NCBI GenBank assembly: GCA_038246575.1 | Contig: JBBRVU010000028.1 | Coordinates: 1-31,713, forward strand | Reading direction: 5' to 3' | Length of the DNA stretch: 31,713 nucleotides | Source: JACCUZ01 sp038246575 | Lineage (GTDB): Bacteria > Actinomycetota > Actinomycetes > JACCUZ01 | In this document: positions 16,968 to 26,195 of the stretch, one piece after another | Layout of the letters: each line of letters opens with the position of its first letter | How positions within the stretch are numbered: the stretch's first letter is position 1 | The notes under the pieces: model-generated | Seen by the model: only the letters and a program-made list of their open reading frames with translations | Database searches by the model: none | Told to the model about the DNA's origin: nothing | Program-made: the position numbers and the translations under genes

Positions 16968-17978
16968 ATGAGCGTTCGCGTGGGCGTCATCGGCGTCGGG
17001 ATGATCGGCGCGGACCACGTCCGAAGGATCAGCTCCGCGCTCGCCGGCGGCGATGTCGTTGCGGTGACCGACGCGGACCTCGGCCGGGCGCAGGCTGTGG
17101 CCGCGGGCGTCCCGGGCACCCGCGTGCACGCGAGTGGTGAGGCACTCGTGGCCGACGATGCCGTGGACGTGGTCCTTGTCGCGTCGTGGGGTCCCACCCA
17201 TGAGCGGTACGTCCTGGCGAGCATTCGGGCGGGGAAGCCGGTGTTCTGTGAGAAGCCGCTCGCGACGACCCAGGACGCGTGCCGGCGGATCGTGGACGCG
17301 GAGACGGGGACCGGCGGGCGACTCGTCCAGGTCGGCTTCATGCGTCGGTACGACCCGGCCTATCGCGCACTGAAGGACTCGCTCGACCACGGCTCGATCG
17401 GAGCGGCGCTGATGCTGCACTGTGCCCACCGGAACGCGTCGGTCCCGTCGAGCTACACCGAGGACATGATGGTCAACGACTCGGGCGTCCACGAGATGGA
17501 TGCGACCCGGTGGCTGCTGGGCGAGGAGATCGTCGGGGTGCGCGCGCTGGACGGCAGGCGCAGCACCCGGGCGCCGGAGGGGGTGCGCGACCCGCTGCTC
17601 CTGATTCTCGACAGCGCCAGCGGTGTGCTGGTCGACATCGAGGTGTCGGTCAGCGCCGGCTACGGCTATGACGTCAGGTGCGAGGTCGTCGGCGAGCGTG
17701 GCACGGCCTCGCTCGGCGACGAAGGGGCGGTGCGCATCGCGCGCGATGGCCACCGCGGCTCGCCGGTGCCGCAAGGCTGGCAGGACCGCTTCGCCCGCGC
17801 GTACGACATCGAGCTGCAGGCCTGGCTCGACGCCGCAGCAGCGGGCAGGTGCACCGGACCCAGCTCGTGGGACGGCTTGGCAGCTGCGGCGATCGCCGAC
17901 CGCGCGCTGGAAGCGCGCCGGACGGGTGAACGCGTTCCGGTGGACCTGCCCGATCGGCCGCCGTTCTATGACACCTGA
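16968..17978 (+). CDS. Gfo/Idh/MocA oxidoreductase, inositol 2-dehydrogenase (IolG)-like
   Basis: NAD(P)-dependent dehydrogenase of sugars or cyclitols, 336 residues. The Rossmann motif GVGMIG is at 9-14. EKP at 95-97 carries the catalytic lysine. The catalytic D-x3-H pair is Asp171/His175 in NDSGVHEMDATRWLL. GFMRRYDPAYRALK and PSSYTEDMM are typical of the IolG branch, so myo-inositol or a related cyclitol or hexose is a reasonable substrate guess. No iolB, iolC, iolD or iolE is nearby. GGGGA seven bases before the ATG fits the start. Its last 13 bases overlap the end of the next gene on the other strand. Confidence 0.9.
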   Translation: MSVRVGVIGVGMIGADHVRRISSALAGGDVVAVTDADLGRAQAVAAGVPGTRVHASGEALVADDAVDVVLVASWGPTHERYVLASIRAGKPVFCEKPLATTQDACRRIVDAETGTGGRLVQVGFMRRYDPAYRALKDSLDHGSIGAALMLHCAHRNASVPSSYTEDMMVNDSGVHEMDATRWLLGEEIVGVRALDGRRSTRAPEGVRDPLLLILDSASGVLVDIEVSVSAGYGYDVRCEVVGERGTASLGDEGAVRIARDGHRGSPVPQGWQDRFARAYDIELQAWLDAAAAGRCTGPSSWDGLAAAAIADRALEARRTGERVPVDLPDRPPFYDT

Positions 17979-18994
17979 GTGTGCGCGACCTCGGCCCGCC
18001 CACCGGTCCGCAGGCTCTCGAGAACGGCCAGCGAGACGGAGAGGGACCGGACGCCGTCCTCGCCGGTGACCACGACAGCCCCGCCGCCGGCCACAGCCGC
18101 ACCGAAGGCTCGTACGGTCACCTCGTAGAGGTCGTCCCGGGGCCCGACGTCCAGGGGTTCGGCGCGGTGGTCCCGCCACAGCGTCACGTCACCCACCGGG
18201 TCGCCGGTGTTGCAGTCCTCAGCGACCAGTGCTCCCTCGGTGCCGAGGATGTGCAGGCTGGTCGGCAGGTGCGGGTTGTTGTACGCGTCGTGTGTGGCCA
18301 CGATCACTCCGCCCTCCCACTCGGCGCTGGTCATCACCGCGTCGAATGGTCCGCCGTCGTCGTTGTCCTGGTTGCGGCCGACCGCGTGCACCGACAGTGC
18401 CCGGGTCCCGAGGATCGCAGCCACAGCCGCCGCGTCATGGACCGTGACGTCGAGGACCACACCGCCGCCGACCGGGTCGTCGATGCGCCAGCCCGCGAGC
18501 CGTTGTGGGAGCTGGACGGCGTGGTGCACCCGGACAGCACGGACCTCTCCCACGCGTCCGTCCTGCACCGCGCGCTTGAGCGCTCGGTGCGTCGGTGACG
18601 CCGGCAGGTGGTGGTTGGTCGCCATGACGACCCCGGCCACCCGACACGCCTCGACCATGGCGCGCGCGTCGTCCAGCGAGAGCGCCAGTGGCTTCTCGGC
18701 CAGCACATGCTTCCCGGCGGCAGCAGCAGCCTCGACGTGCTCACGGTGCGACGCGTTGACCGACGAGACGTAGACGGCATCGACGTCGGCGCGTTCCACC
18801 GCGGCCCGGAGGTCGGTCACTGCGTCCGGGACCCCGTGCTCGCCCGCCCAGGCGGAGCCGTGGGCGCGATCACCGGAGCGGACCACGACTGCGGTGTCGC
18901 CGACAGCGCGGATGGCAGGGAGCACCTTGGTCGCCGCGATGTCGCTGGCGCCGACGAGGGCCCACCGGAGAGGTTGTGGCATAGGGGCAGTCAA
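17966..18994 (-). CDS. Gfo/Idh/MocA family oxidoreductase
   Basis: Second dehydrogenase of the locus, 342 residues. The nucleotide-binding region is ALVGASDIA, a variant in which the last glycines are replaced. That occurs in several subfamilies and leaves cofactor preference open. EKP is at 100-102, and D-x3-H is Asp182/His186 in LDVTVHDAAA. It is clearly different from the IolG-like neighbour. The substrate is unknown. Likely start is TTG at 18994, with GGAG four bases upstream; the in-frame ATG at 18982 has no ribosome binding site. It is divergent from the GMC flavoprotein gene across 44 bases, so the two may share regulation. Confidence 0.88.
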   Translation of the reverse strand: MTAPMPQPLRWALVGASDIAATKVLPAIRAVGDTAVVVRSGDRAHGSAWAGEHGVPDAVTDLRAAVERADVDAVYVSSVNASHREHVEAAAAAGKHVLAEKPLALSLDDARAMVEACRVAGVVMATNHHLPASPTHRALKRAVQDGRVGEVRAVRVHHAVQLPQRLAGWRIDDPVGGGVVLDVTVHDAAAVAAILGTRALSVHAVGRNQDNDDGGPFDAVMTSAEWEGGVIVATHDAYNNPHLPTSLHILGTEGALVAEDCNTGDPVGDVTLWRDHRAEPLDVGPRDDLYEVTVRAFGAAVAGGGAVVVTGEDGVRSLSVSLAVLESLRTGGRAEVAHTQVS

Positions 18995-19038
18995 GCATCT
19001 CCGAGCGCGGACGGGCCGGGGATGGTTGGCTGGCGGAC

Positions 19039-20544
19039 GTGGCTGACCTGAGTGCAGACGTCGTCGTCATCGGGTCGGGCATGGGCGGGGCCACGACCGC
19101 CCTCGCACTGGCCCGGCGCGGGGTCGACGTGCTGGTGCTGGAGCGCGGCGAGCGGTTGCCGCGTGAGCCGGCGAACTTGTCACCGGAGGCGGTGTTCGTA
19201 CAACGACGCTACAAGCCGGTCGAGACCTGGTACGACGGCCGCGGGCGGCCGTTCGCCCCTGGTGTCCACTACGTCGTCGGCGGCAACACCAAGGTCTACG
19301 GCGCCAGCCTCCCAAGGTTCCGGGAGCACGACTTCGGTGCCGTCGAACATCGCGACGGCACGTCGCCGGGGTGGCCGTTCTCCTACGCCGACCTGGAGCC
19401 CTACTACGGGGCGGCCGAGGTCATCTACGGAGTGCACGGCGTCACCGGCGAGGACCCGACCGAGCCGTGGCGAAGCACGCCGTACCCGCATCCCGCCCTC
19501 GAGCACGAGCCCTACGTCGCCGACCTCGCCCAGCGCCTGCGGTCGAACGGAGTGCATCCGAGCGCGAACGCGATGGGGCTCGACCTCGGGCCGGACGGCG
19601 GGTGCATCCGGTGTGCCACCTGCGACGGCTTCCCGTGCCGCCTGGGAGCGAAGAACGATGCCGAGACCCGCGCCATCGACCCCGCCCTGGCCGACACCGC
19701 GATGCGGCTGGCGACCGGGACCGTCGTGCGCCGGATCGTCACCGATCCCTCCGGGCGTCGGGTCGACCACCTGGTGGTCGAGGGGCCCGACGGACAGGGC
19801 ACCGTGCGGGCGCAGCGGTTCGTGCTCGCTGCCGGCGCCGTCAACTCGGCCGCCCTGCTGCTGCGATCACCGAGCGACGCCCATCCGGACGGGCTGGCGA
19901 ACTCCTCCGGCCAGGTCGGTCGCAACTTCATGATGCACAACAACGCGCATGTCGCTGCGGTCGACGTCAACCGTCGCAACGACGTGGTCTTCCAGAAGAC
20001 GCTGTCGGTCAACGACTGGTACACCGATGGAGGCGACGGCTACCCGCTCGGCACGATGCAGCTCATCGGTCGGGTGGACGCGGTGATGATGAAGAGCTGG
20101 GCGACGAAGGTTCCACTGGCAGTGCTGCGTCCACTAGCGGAGCGCAGCGTCGAGTGGCTGGTGATGTCCGAGGACCTGCCCAGCCCCGACAACCGGGTGA
20201 CCGTCGACGGGCAGGGTCGCATCACAACCGCACGGCAGGCACGAGGCCGGAGCACCCATCGCCTGCTCCACCGGAGGGCGAGGTCGTTGCTCCGGGCGGC
20301 TGGCTACGACGCGGTCTTCACCCAGTGGTTCGACATCAGCATGAACAGCCATCAGTGTGGCACCGTGGTTGCCGGGCTCGACCCCGCCAGCAGCGTCCTG
20401 GACCCCTGGTGCCGGACGCACGACGTCGCCAACCTGTGGGTCATCGACGGCGGCTTCTTCCCGTCGTCGGCCGCCATGAACCCGGCCCTGACCATCGCCG
20501 CACAGGCCCTGCGAGCGGTCGTCGAGTCGGACCTCGCCCGCTAG
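19039..20544 (+). CDS. GMC-family FAD oxidoreductase with a four-cysteine cluster
   Basis: 501-residue flavoprotein. The FAD-binding motif GSGMGG is at 12-17. The GMC core VGGNTKVYGA is near 80, and the catalytic His-Asn pair is His438 (NSHQCGT) and Asn481 (MNPALTI). Cys189, 192, 195 and 200 form C-x2-C-x2-C-x4-C within GGCIRCATCDGFPCRLGAK. Some sugar-oxidising GMC enzymes carry an iron-sulfur cluster, so these cysteines may bind a metal or cluster. There is no obvious signal peptide or Tat motif. Given its neighbours it probably oxidises a sugar, glycoside or cyclitol, perhaps to a keto-sugar used by the Gfo/Idh enzymes; this is inference. The start is GTG. Confidence 0.9.
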   Translation: MADLSADVVVIGSGMGGATTALALARRGVDVLVLERGERLPREPANLSPEAVFVQRRYKPVETWYDGRGRPFAPGVHYVVGGNTKVYGASLPRFREHDFGAVEHRDGTSPGWPFSYADLEPYYGAAEVIYGVHGVTGEDPTEPWRSTPYPHPALEHEPYVADLAQRLRSNGVHPSANAMGLDLGPDGGCIRCATCDGFPCRLGAKNDAETRAIDPALADTAMRLATGTVVRRIVTDPSGRRVDHLVVEGPDGQGTVRAQRFVLAAGAVNSAALLLRSPSDAHPDGLANSSGQVGRNFMMHNNAHVAAVDVNRRNDVVFQKTLSVNDWYTDGGDGYPLGTMQLIGRVDAVMMKSWATKVPLAVLRPLAERSVEWLVMSEDLPSPDNRVTVDGQGRITTARQARGRSTHRLLHRRARSLLRAAGYDAVFTQWFDISMNSHQCGTVVAGLDPASSVLDPWCRTHDVANLWVIDGGFFPSSAAMNPALTIAAQALRAVVESDLAR

Positions 20545-20560
20545 GGGCGACACCGCTACG

Positions 20561-21381
<821 letters not shown>

Positions 21382-21385
<4 letters not shown>

Positions 21386-22419
21386 GCGCGTGCCCTCCTG
21401 ATCCACTGGTCCACCGACACCGCGATGATCACGAGGATGCCGATGGCGAGCGTCTGGTAGTTCGGGTTCACTCCGGCCAGCAGGAGCCCGTTGCGGAAGA
21501 CGCCGACGATGAGCGCCCCGATCAGGCTGCCGATCACGGTGCCTCGACCGCCGAACAAGCTGGTCCCACCGATCACGACGGCGGTGATCGAGTCCAGGTT
21601 GGCGTCGATGCCCGAGTTTGGGCTTGCCGCGTTGACGCGCCCGATCAGGATCCACGCGGTGACCGCGAAGATCACGCCCGCCACGATGTAGACGCTGAGC
21701 AGCACCCGCTGAACCTGGATGCCCGCCAGTCGGGCCGCCTCGGCGTCGTCGCCGACGGCATAGACGTGTCTCCCCCACGCCGTGTAGCGCAGGACGAAGG
21801 CGAACAAGCCGTACATCGCGATCATCACCAGGACACCGACCGTGATGCGGACCTGGCCGATGGTGAAGGTCTGGCCCAGCCAGGCCAGCCCGGCTGCCAG
21901 CTCGGAGTCGCGGATCGTGCGACCGGTCGCATAGAGCAGGGTGAAGGCCGTGAAGATGTTCAGCGTGCCGAGCGTGACGATGAAGGGTGGCAGCCGGATC
22001 TTGGTCACCAGCAGGCCGTTTGCCGCGCCCGCCAGGCCACCGACCACGAGCCCGAGCAGGATGGCCAGCCAACCAGGGATGCCGTGGTCGAAGGCGGACT
22101 TCGCCATCACCATCGACGAGAACACCATGATGGCGCCACAGGAGAGGTCGATGCCCGCGGTGAGGATGATGAGTGTCTGACCGACAGCGAGCGTCCCCAC
22201 GACGGCGACCTGCTGGGTGATCAGCGAGAGGTTGTTGAGGGTGGCGAACCGGTCGTTGATGAGGCCGAACACAACCACGCTGATGACCAGCACCACCGCC
22301 GGGCTCAGCCAGGGGTAGCTGTGCAGCGTCGTCTGCACCCGCTGCGCGGGGGTCCGGCGCTGAAGGAACTCCTCGGCTGCGTCGTAGCCGGGTTCGGTCT
22401 CCGTGGTCGGTGCGCTCAC
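21382..22419 (-). CDS. sugar ABC transporter permease (CUT2, RbsC-like)
   Basis: 345 residues with 8-10 membrane helices after a polar N-terminus of about 45 residues. Typical CUT2 permease segments are present: TAGIDLSCGAIM near the second or third helix, VGDDAEAARLAGI on the cytosolic side for contact with the ATPase, and GGRGTVIGSLIGALI near the end. GTG at 22419 is preceded by AGAGGTGG six bases away; longer starts reach back without a ribosome binding site. The gene follows the binding-protein gene after a gap with a strong hairpin, and overlaps the ATPase gene by four bases. Confidence 0.95.
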
Positions 22420-22509
22420 GGGTGCCACCTCTCGTTCGTGCGACGACAGCGAGGGCTCTGTGGGGGGTGATACTGCCACTGACTGGGCCGACTGTCTCTG
22501 GACCGCGCA

Positions 22510-22541
22510 GTGGGGGCAGCCACCGGAGCGACTGCCCCCAC
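22510..22541 (-). terminator. strong intercistronic hairpin between binding protein and permease genes
   Basis: GTGGGGGCAG (22510-22519) and CTGCCCCCAC (22532-22541) form a perfect 10-bp GC-rich stem with a 12-base loop. It begins 27 bases past the binding-protein stop. Such elements commonly end part of the transcripts or protect the upstream mRNA, giving more binding protein than membrane subunits. Confidence 0.65.
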
Positions 22542-22568
22542 CACGCGCCTTGGCTGATCGCTCGAGGA

Positions 22569-23672
22569 TCAGCCCCAGGCGTTGTCCAGGCCGAACTGCG
22601 CGTCCTTGCTCTCGACCCCGTCCATCGGCTCGTCGGTGATCAGCGTGACGCCGGTGTCGAAGAAGTCCAGGCCGGCCGAGTTCTCGGGCTTGTTGCCGGT
22701 CTTGACGATGTCGATGATGGCCTTGACGCCGAGCTCCACCATCTTCGCCGGGTACTGCTGCGAGGTAGCGGCGATGGTGCCGGCCTGTACGGCCTCGACA
22801 CCTGCCCGACCACCGTCGACCGAGACCACCACGGCGTCGGTCTTGCCGGCCGCCTTCAGAGCTGCGTAGGCACCGGCCGCGGTCGGCTCGTTGATCGTGT
22901 AGACCACGTTGATGTCGCCGTTCTTGGCCAGCAGCTGCTCCATGCCGGTGCGGCCGCCCTCCTCGTTGGCGCCGGTGGCCACGTTGCCGACGATCTCGTA
23001 GTCGCCGCCGGAGTACGTGCCGGTCTTGGGCTCGTCACCGTTGAGCTTCGGGTCACCGATGTCCTCGATGCCCATGCCCTCGAGGAATCCCTGGTCGCGG
23101 TTGTAGTCGACCGAGACGACCTTGTCGTCGAAGATGTCGAGCAGCGCGATGACCGCCTTCTGGCCGTCGAGCTTGGCCGCGGCGTACTCACCGATCAGGT
23201 TGCCGGCCTTGCGGTTGTCGGTGGCGAAGGTGATGTCCACGGTGTCCGGCGGGTCCGGCGGCGTGTCGAGCGCGATGACGAACAGGCCGGCGTCACGCGC
23301 CTTCGTCATCGCGGTGTTGACACCGGTTGACATCGGGGTGATGAGGATGCCCTGCTGCTGGAGCGTGATGGCGTTCTCGATCGCGTCGATCTGGCCCTGG
23401 TCGTCACCCTCCTCCTTGCCGGAGGCGATGGTGATCTTGATGCCCTCGTCCTTGGCGGCCTGCTTGGCGCCCTGCTGCATCGCGACGAAGAACGGGTTCG
23501 TCGAGTCCTTGGTGATCAGCGAGACCGCGATGTCCTCACCGCCGGAGCCAGCACCCGAGCCCGAGCCCGAGGTGCCCGCGTCGCTGCCGCCACAGGCGGC
23601 CAGGGCGAGCAGCGCGGTGAGCACCACGCCGGTGAACCGGAGGGAGCGGGCCCCCTTTGTCCTACGCATCAT
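22569..23672 (-). CDS. sugar ABC transporter substrate-binding lipoprotein (CUT2)
   Basis: Captures the sugar outside the membrane and delivers it to the permease. 367 residues. The signal peptide ends in the lipobox LAAC with Cys27, followed by a Gly/Ser-rich linker. A periplasmic-binding-protein fold of the ribose/xylose type follows: ISLITKDSTNPFF-like start (VSLITKDSTNPFFVAM), GILITPMSTG, VIALDTPP, and a hinge region near VVSVDGG. Aromatic and acidic residues in the usual ligand positions fit a small sugar or cyclitol but do not name it. ATG at 23672 has GAGG eight bases upstream; a second ATG follows directly. It is divergent from the LacI regulator. Confidence 0.95.
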   Translation of the reverse strand: MMRRTKGARSLRFTGVVLTALLALAACGGSDAGTSGSGSGAGSGGEDIAVSLITKDSTNPFFVAMQQGAKQAAKDEGIKITIASGKEEGDDQGQIDAIENAITLQQQGILITPMSTGVNTAMTKARDAGLFVIALDTPPDPPDTVDITFATDNRKAGNLIGEYAAAKLDGQKAVIALLDIFDDKVVSVDYNRDQGFLEGMGIEDIGDPKLNGDEPKTGTYSGGDYEIVGNVATGANEEGGRTGMEQLLAKNGDINVVYTINEPTAAGAYAALKAAGKTDAVVVSVDGGRAGVEAVQAGTIAATSQQYPAKMVELGVKAIIDIVKTGNKPENSAGLDFFDTGVTLITDEPMDGVESKDAQFGLDNAWG

Positions 23673-23695
23673 CGATCTGTCCTCACGTCGGGTGG

Positions 23696-23754
23696 ACGTT
23701 GTCGGCGACAGGCTTGACAACGTTGTCAGGGCAGTTGTAGTCCTGCGGTACAAC
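23696..23754. promoter_or_regulatory. LacI operator and promoter region between transporter and regulator genes
   Basis: TGACAACGTTGTCA (23715-23728) is a perfect 14-bp palindrome with a central CG, the standard form of a LacI-family operator. The half-site ACGTTGTC recurs at 23696-23703, 24 bases from its copy in the palindrome. A second inverted pair, GTTGTA (23734-23739) and TACAAC (23749-23754), lies on the regulator side. On the plus strand, TTGACA (23714-23719) and TGTAGT (23736-23741), 16 bases apart, could be the regulator promoter, so the operator covers its -35 and the regulator would repress itself as well as the transporter. Confidence 0.75.
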
Positions 23755-23789
23755 GGGCGTCAAGGAGTTGTTTCCGGGATGGGGCCAGC

Positions 23790-24836
23790 GTGATGGATCC
23801 GTTACCTACGCCGCCGAAGGGGCTTCCCCGCGCCACGATGCGGGACGTGGCCGCGAGGGCTGGTGTCAGCCTGAAGACGGTGTCGCGGGTGCTCAACCGC
23901 GAGGCCGGGGTCGCCCCGGACACCTCCGGACGGGTCACCGCCGCCGCGCAGGATCTGCACTTCCAGCTCAATCAGGGGGCACGAAGCCTGCGCCGGTCCG
24001 ACGGCCGGACCGCGCTGATCGGGCTCGTCCTGGAGAACGTGGAGAACCCGTTCTCCTCCGCTCTGCACCGAGCAGTGGAGAACGTGGCGCGCGAGCGCGG
24101 GATCTCGGTGCTGGCCGGGAGCCTGGACGAGGACCCCGACCGGGAGCGCGAGCTCGTGGCGGCCTTCAGCGCGCGCCGGGTGGACGGCCTGATCATCATG
24201 CCGACCGGCACCGACCACTCGTACCTGCTGCCCGAGCGTCGCGCCGGCACCCCCATGGTCTTCGTCGACCGCGCCGCCGGCCGGATCGACGCCGACGTGG
24301 TCCTGTCCGACAACAGGATCGGCGCCCGGACGGGGGTCGCCCACCTCATCTCCGGCGGTCACCGGCACATCGGGTTCCTCGGCGACCAGGTGCGCATCTC
24401 GACCGCGCAGGAGCGCCATGCCGGCTACCTGGAGGCGATGAGTGTCGCCGGACTGCCGGTCTCGGACCGGACGACGAGACAGGACGCCGTCACCATGGAG
24501 GCCGCCGAGGCGGCGACCGTGGAGCTGCTCACCGCGACCGACCCGCCGACCGCGTTGTTCACCGCCCAGAACCTCATCACCTACGGTGCCCTACGGGCCC
24601 TGCGCCGCCTCGGTTGCCAGCACGAGGTCGCACTGGTCGGCTTCGACGACTTCCTCCTTGCCGAGCTCCTGGATCCCGCCGTGACCGTGGTCGCCCAGGA
24701 TCCGCACGGCATCGGGGAGCTGGCGGCCGCGGCCTTGTTCCGTCGCCGCGACGGCGACGAGTCGCCCTACGCCACCGAAGTGGTCACCACGAAGCTGATC
24801 GCGCGCGGCTCAGGAGAAATCGCGCCGAGGGGCTGA
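23790..24836 (+). CDS. LacI-family transcriptional regulator
   Basis: 348 residues. The N-terminal helix-turn-helix is TMRDVAARAGVSLKTVSRVLN at about 16-36. The hinge-helix region is less typical of the strict LacI type. A sugar-binding core (about 70-340) follows, with IGLVLENVENPFSS, GLIIMPTG, VFVDRA, GHRHIGFLG and VGFDDF, all usual family landmarks. It probably senses the imported sugar or a phosphorylated intermediate and represses the locus through the adjacent palindrome. The start is GTG-ATG (23790 or 23793). It lies alone on its strand between the divergent transporter operon and the convergent FGGY kinase. Confidence 0.94.
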   Translation: MMDPLPTPPKGLPRATMRDVAARAGVSLKTVSRVLNREAGVAPDTSGRVTAAAQDLHFQLNQGARSLRRSDGRTALIGLVLENVENPFSSALHRAVENVARERGISVLAGSLDEDPDRERELVAAFSARRVDGLIIMPTGTDHSYLLPERRAGTPMVFVDRAAGRIDADVVLSDNRIGARTGVAHLISGGHRHIGFLGDQVRISTAQERHAGYLEAMSVAGLPVSDRTTRQDAVTMEAAEAATVELLTATDPPTALFTAQNLITYGALRALRRLGCQHEVALVGFDDFLLAELLDPAVTVVAQDPHGIGELAAAALFRRRDGDESPYATEVVTTKLIARGSGEIAPRG

Positions 24837-24856
24837 CCTGGCCGTACGACGACCGC

Positions 24857-24871
24857 CGTGAGCTGCTCACG
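24857..24871. terminator. short hairpin between convergent regulator and kinase genes
   Basis: CGTGAG and CTCACG pair around a 3-base loop just past the regulator stop and across the kinase stop. It is a possible bidirectional terminator, but the stem is only 6 bp and there is no T-run. Confidence 0.3.
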
Positions 24872-26195
24872 ACCCGTCGCTGCCGACCCACCGGGGCTCG
24901 ACAAGTCCGGCGGCGACGCCGGCCAGCTCGGCCGCGCCTACCGCCCCCGGCTCGGCCAGGTCCGGGCTGGCGAACGGCCCGTACTGGCGTTCCTTGGCCG
25001 CCCGCACCATCGGGTTGTGCAGCCAACCGCCGGTCGCGATGACCTTCCGGTGGGCGCCGACCTCCGCGGTGATCGTGTCGAGGATGCCCACGGCCCGGGC
25101 CGTCAGGTCCTCGACCGCGGCCCGCCAAAGCAGGGCCGGGTCCACCTCGTCGTCGACGTCGTGCACGGTCAGCCCGTGGTAGGTCGCCGAGATGCGCATG
25201 GCGGTCACGGACCGGTCGGCGACCATCGCCCGGCGGCCGAGCTCGGTGCGCTCGTCGGGACTCGATGCGCCGACCATGGCCCCCACCCGTTCGAGGGAGA
25301 TGCCCGTCGGGAGGCCGGCGAGCAGGCACAGGTGGCCGGGCACCACTCCCCAGCCGGTCGAGACGTTGATGCTCGCCAGTCTGGCGACCGATGCGGGCGA
25401 CAACGGCGCCACCACCGTGCGCAACAACGCCTCCGCGGTCCCCATCGAGTCGACGAGCGCTCCGTCGACCGCTCCGCCGAGCGCGAAGGCGGCGGTCTGA
25501 TGGTCGTGCCCGGCCACGGTGAGCACCGCGCCGCGCAACTCATCGGGCGCCTCGTCGTGCACCCGCCCCACCGCCTGACCGGCAGCAACGATCTCTCCCA
25601 GGAACGACGGCCCCGCGTCCAGCATGGCCAGCGCGTCGGTCCACGGGACCTTGCCGGGAACGTCGAACAAGCCGGTGCGGCTCACCAGCGACAGCTCGCT
25701 GACCTGGTCACCACCGAGTGCATGCACGGCCCACTCGGGCACGGACAGGAAGCGCACGGCGTCTCGGGCACCGTCGACGTGCCCCCGCAGCCAGAGCAGC
25801 TTGGGCAGGCTCGACACCGAGTCGATCGGGCGCCCGGCGGTCCGGCGATAGGCCTCCTCCCCCAACGCCTCGCGCACCGCGTCACAGTCCCCGCGCGGGT
25901 CGTGCCACGCCAGGGCCGGCGCCAGGGGGTCCCCGGTGCGACCGAGCAGGACACCGGTCTCGGACATGCCGGTGACGCCGACCGCGACGGCGTGGGCGCC
26001 GGCGGCCCGGGCGGCGCCCGCCGCTGCGGTGATCGTCGCTGCCGCGAGGGCGGCCGGGTCGACCTCGGCCTGGGCGCCGTGGTGCCGCCAGGGGGTCACC
26101 ACGGCGTGCTCACCGCACACCCGCCGCTCGAGGTCGGTCGCCACGGCCTTGACCCGCGTCGTGCCGATGTCGACACCGATCAGGACGCCGCTCAC
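24867..26195 (-). CDS. FGGY-family carbohydrate kinase
   Basis: ATP-dependent kinase of ketoses, polyols or sugar acids. 442 residues, short of the usual 480-520. GVDIGTTRVKA at 7-17 is the first phosphate-binding motif. AWHDPRG near 96-102 and SRTGLFDV near 172 are family landmarks, and GHDHQTAAFALGG carries the likely catalytic base Asp231. GTAEALLR and ATGGWLHNP are in the second domain. The sequence does not let me name xylulose, fuculose, glycerol or other substrates. GTG at 26195 overlaps the stop of the isomerase gene (GTGA). It is the last of three tightly overlapping genes. Confidence 0.9.
   Translation of the reverse strand: MSGVLIGVDIGTTRVKAVATDLERRVCGEHAVVTPWRHHGAQAEVDPAALAAATITAAAGAARAAGAHAVAVGVTGMSETGVLLGRTGDPLAPALAWHDPRGDCDAVREALGEEAYRRTAGRPIDSVSSLPKLLWLRGHVDGARDAVRFLSVPEWAVHALGGDQVSELSLVSRTGLFDVPGKVPWTDALAMLDAGPSFLGEIVAAGQAVGRVHDEAPDELRGAVLTVAGHDHQTAAFALGGAVDGALVDSMGTAEALLRTVVAPLSPASVARLASINVSTGWGVVPGHLCLLAGLPTGISLERVGAMVGASSPDERTELGRRAMVADRSVTAMRISATYHGLTVHDVDDEVDPALLWRAAVEDLTARAVGILDTITAEVGAHRKVIATGGWLHNPMVRAAKERQYGPFASPDLAEPGAVGAAELAGVAAGLVEPRWVGSDGS

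Noticed and set aside
16968..20544. Complete myo-inositol catabolic cluster
   Set aside because: Only an IolG-like dehydrogenase is present; iolB, iolC, iolD, iolE and mmsA homologues are not in the window.
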